Assembly (NCBI GenBank): GCA_030065235.1 | Contig: JASJDC010000002.1 | Span: forward strand, 334,001-398,000 | DNA: 64,000 bases | From: Alphaproteobacteria bacterium | Lineage (GTDB): Bacteria > Pseudomonadota > Alphaproteobacteria > UBA8366 > Aestuariispiraceae | Direction of reading: 5' to 3' | Part shown: positions 63,909 through 64,000 of the stretch, one piece after another | Layout of the letters: every line of letters begins with the position of its first letter | How positions within the stretch are numbered: the stretch's first letter is position 1 | Notes under the pieces: model-generated | Seen by the model: the letters and a program-made list of their open reading frames with translations, nothing else | Database searches by the model: none | Told to the model about the DNA's origin: nothing | Position numbers and translations under genes: made by a program

Positions 63909-64000
63909 CGCCGGCCGCTTTCGGCAGAACCGGATCTAGCGCCGTCATGATCCGCTGCAACAGCGCTTCCGCCTCGGCCGCCGCCACGCCAAGCCCAGTG
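63901..64000 (-). CDS. waaA: Probable end of 3-deoxy-D-manno-octulosonic acid transferase
   Basis: Only the last 32 codons are in the window, reading GLGVAAAEAEALLQRIMTAL and ending PKAAGDG. The stop overlaps the lpxK start by 8 bp. The family assignment comes from the usual waaA-lpxK order in alphaproteobacteria; the visible residues are not diagnostic alone. Confidence 0.6.
   Translation of the reverse strand, partial: TGLGVAAAEAEALLQRIMTALDPVLPKAAGDG

Overview
The window looks like chromosomal DNA from a high-GC, Gram-negative alphaproteobacterium, most likely a Rhodospirillales-type heterotroph. The placement is inferred from gene content, with no database search. It rests on the linked waaA-lpxK-lpxL lipid A genes, the divergent purD/xseA pair, DusA, PmbA and a Rieske-glutamate synthase fusion, and on many binding-protein-dependent importers for organic acids and polyols: TAXI-TRAP, two DctPQM TRAPs, one TctCBA, one sugar ABC system and one tungstate ABC system. 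Short Shine-Dalgarno sequences and 1-8 bp gene overlaps are frequent.

Layout. 1-1576: the end of a tungstate ABC importer (tupC partial, tupA). 1586-7442: a chemoreceptor, divergent from a TAXI-TRAP importer. 7468-9302: an EamA exporter with a divergent LysR regulator. 9370-13480: the tripartite tricarboxylate transporter tctCBA, preceded by a BASS-family transporter. 13505-22433: a GST with an added C-terminal domain, a DUF4239-type membrane protein, a large MscS-like channel, RecQ, a tiny membrane protein and a FUSC transporter. 22607-24696: two coupled Gfo/Idh/MocA oxidoreductases. 24733-31574: a second large MscS-like channel, a DctPQM TRAP system and a small lipoprotein.

31686-40615 is a polyol or sugar-phosphate utilisation locus. 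One arm is a binding protein, two permeases and a SorC regulator. The divergent arm is an ATPase, a glycerol-1-phosphate dehydrogenase, a SIS protein resembling 6-phospho-3-hexuloisomerase, an SDR and a HAD phosphatase. A 26-bp dyad lies between the arms. This is the best candidate for an uncharacterised pathway here.

41637-44680 is a decayed foreign segment. It holds remnants of at least three insertion sequences (two with the middle deleted), an AT-rich alpha/beta hydrolase, paired 22-bp repeats and a carbamate kinase pseudogene with one nonsense codon and one frameshift. Next to it, 44681-51692 is a second catabolic module: a DctPQM TRAP system, an IclR regulator, a CoA-transferase, an HMG-CoA-lyase-family enzyme and a LysR regulator. 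It has two well-formed regulatory repeat clusters. This suggests import, CoA activation and cleavage of a branched hydroxy acid.

51933-64000 is mostly housekeeping: tRNA-Arg(CCG), a cupin, DusA, a VOC protein, pmbA, purD, xseA, an M23 peptidase, the Rieske-GltS fusion, lpxL, lpxK and the end of a gene likely to be waaA. At four of the five importers whose binding-protein/membrane-gene junction is inside the window, a strong stem-loop lies between the two genes.
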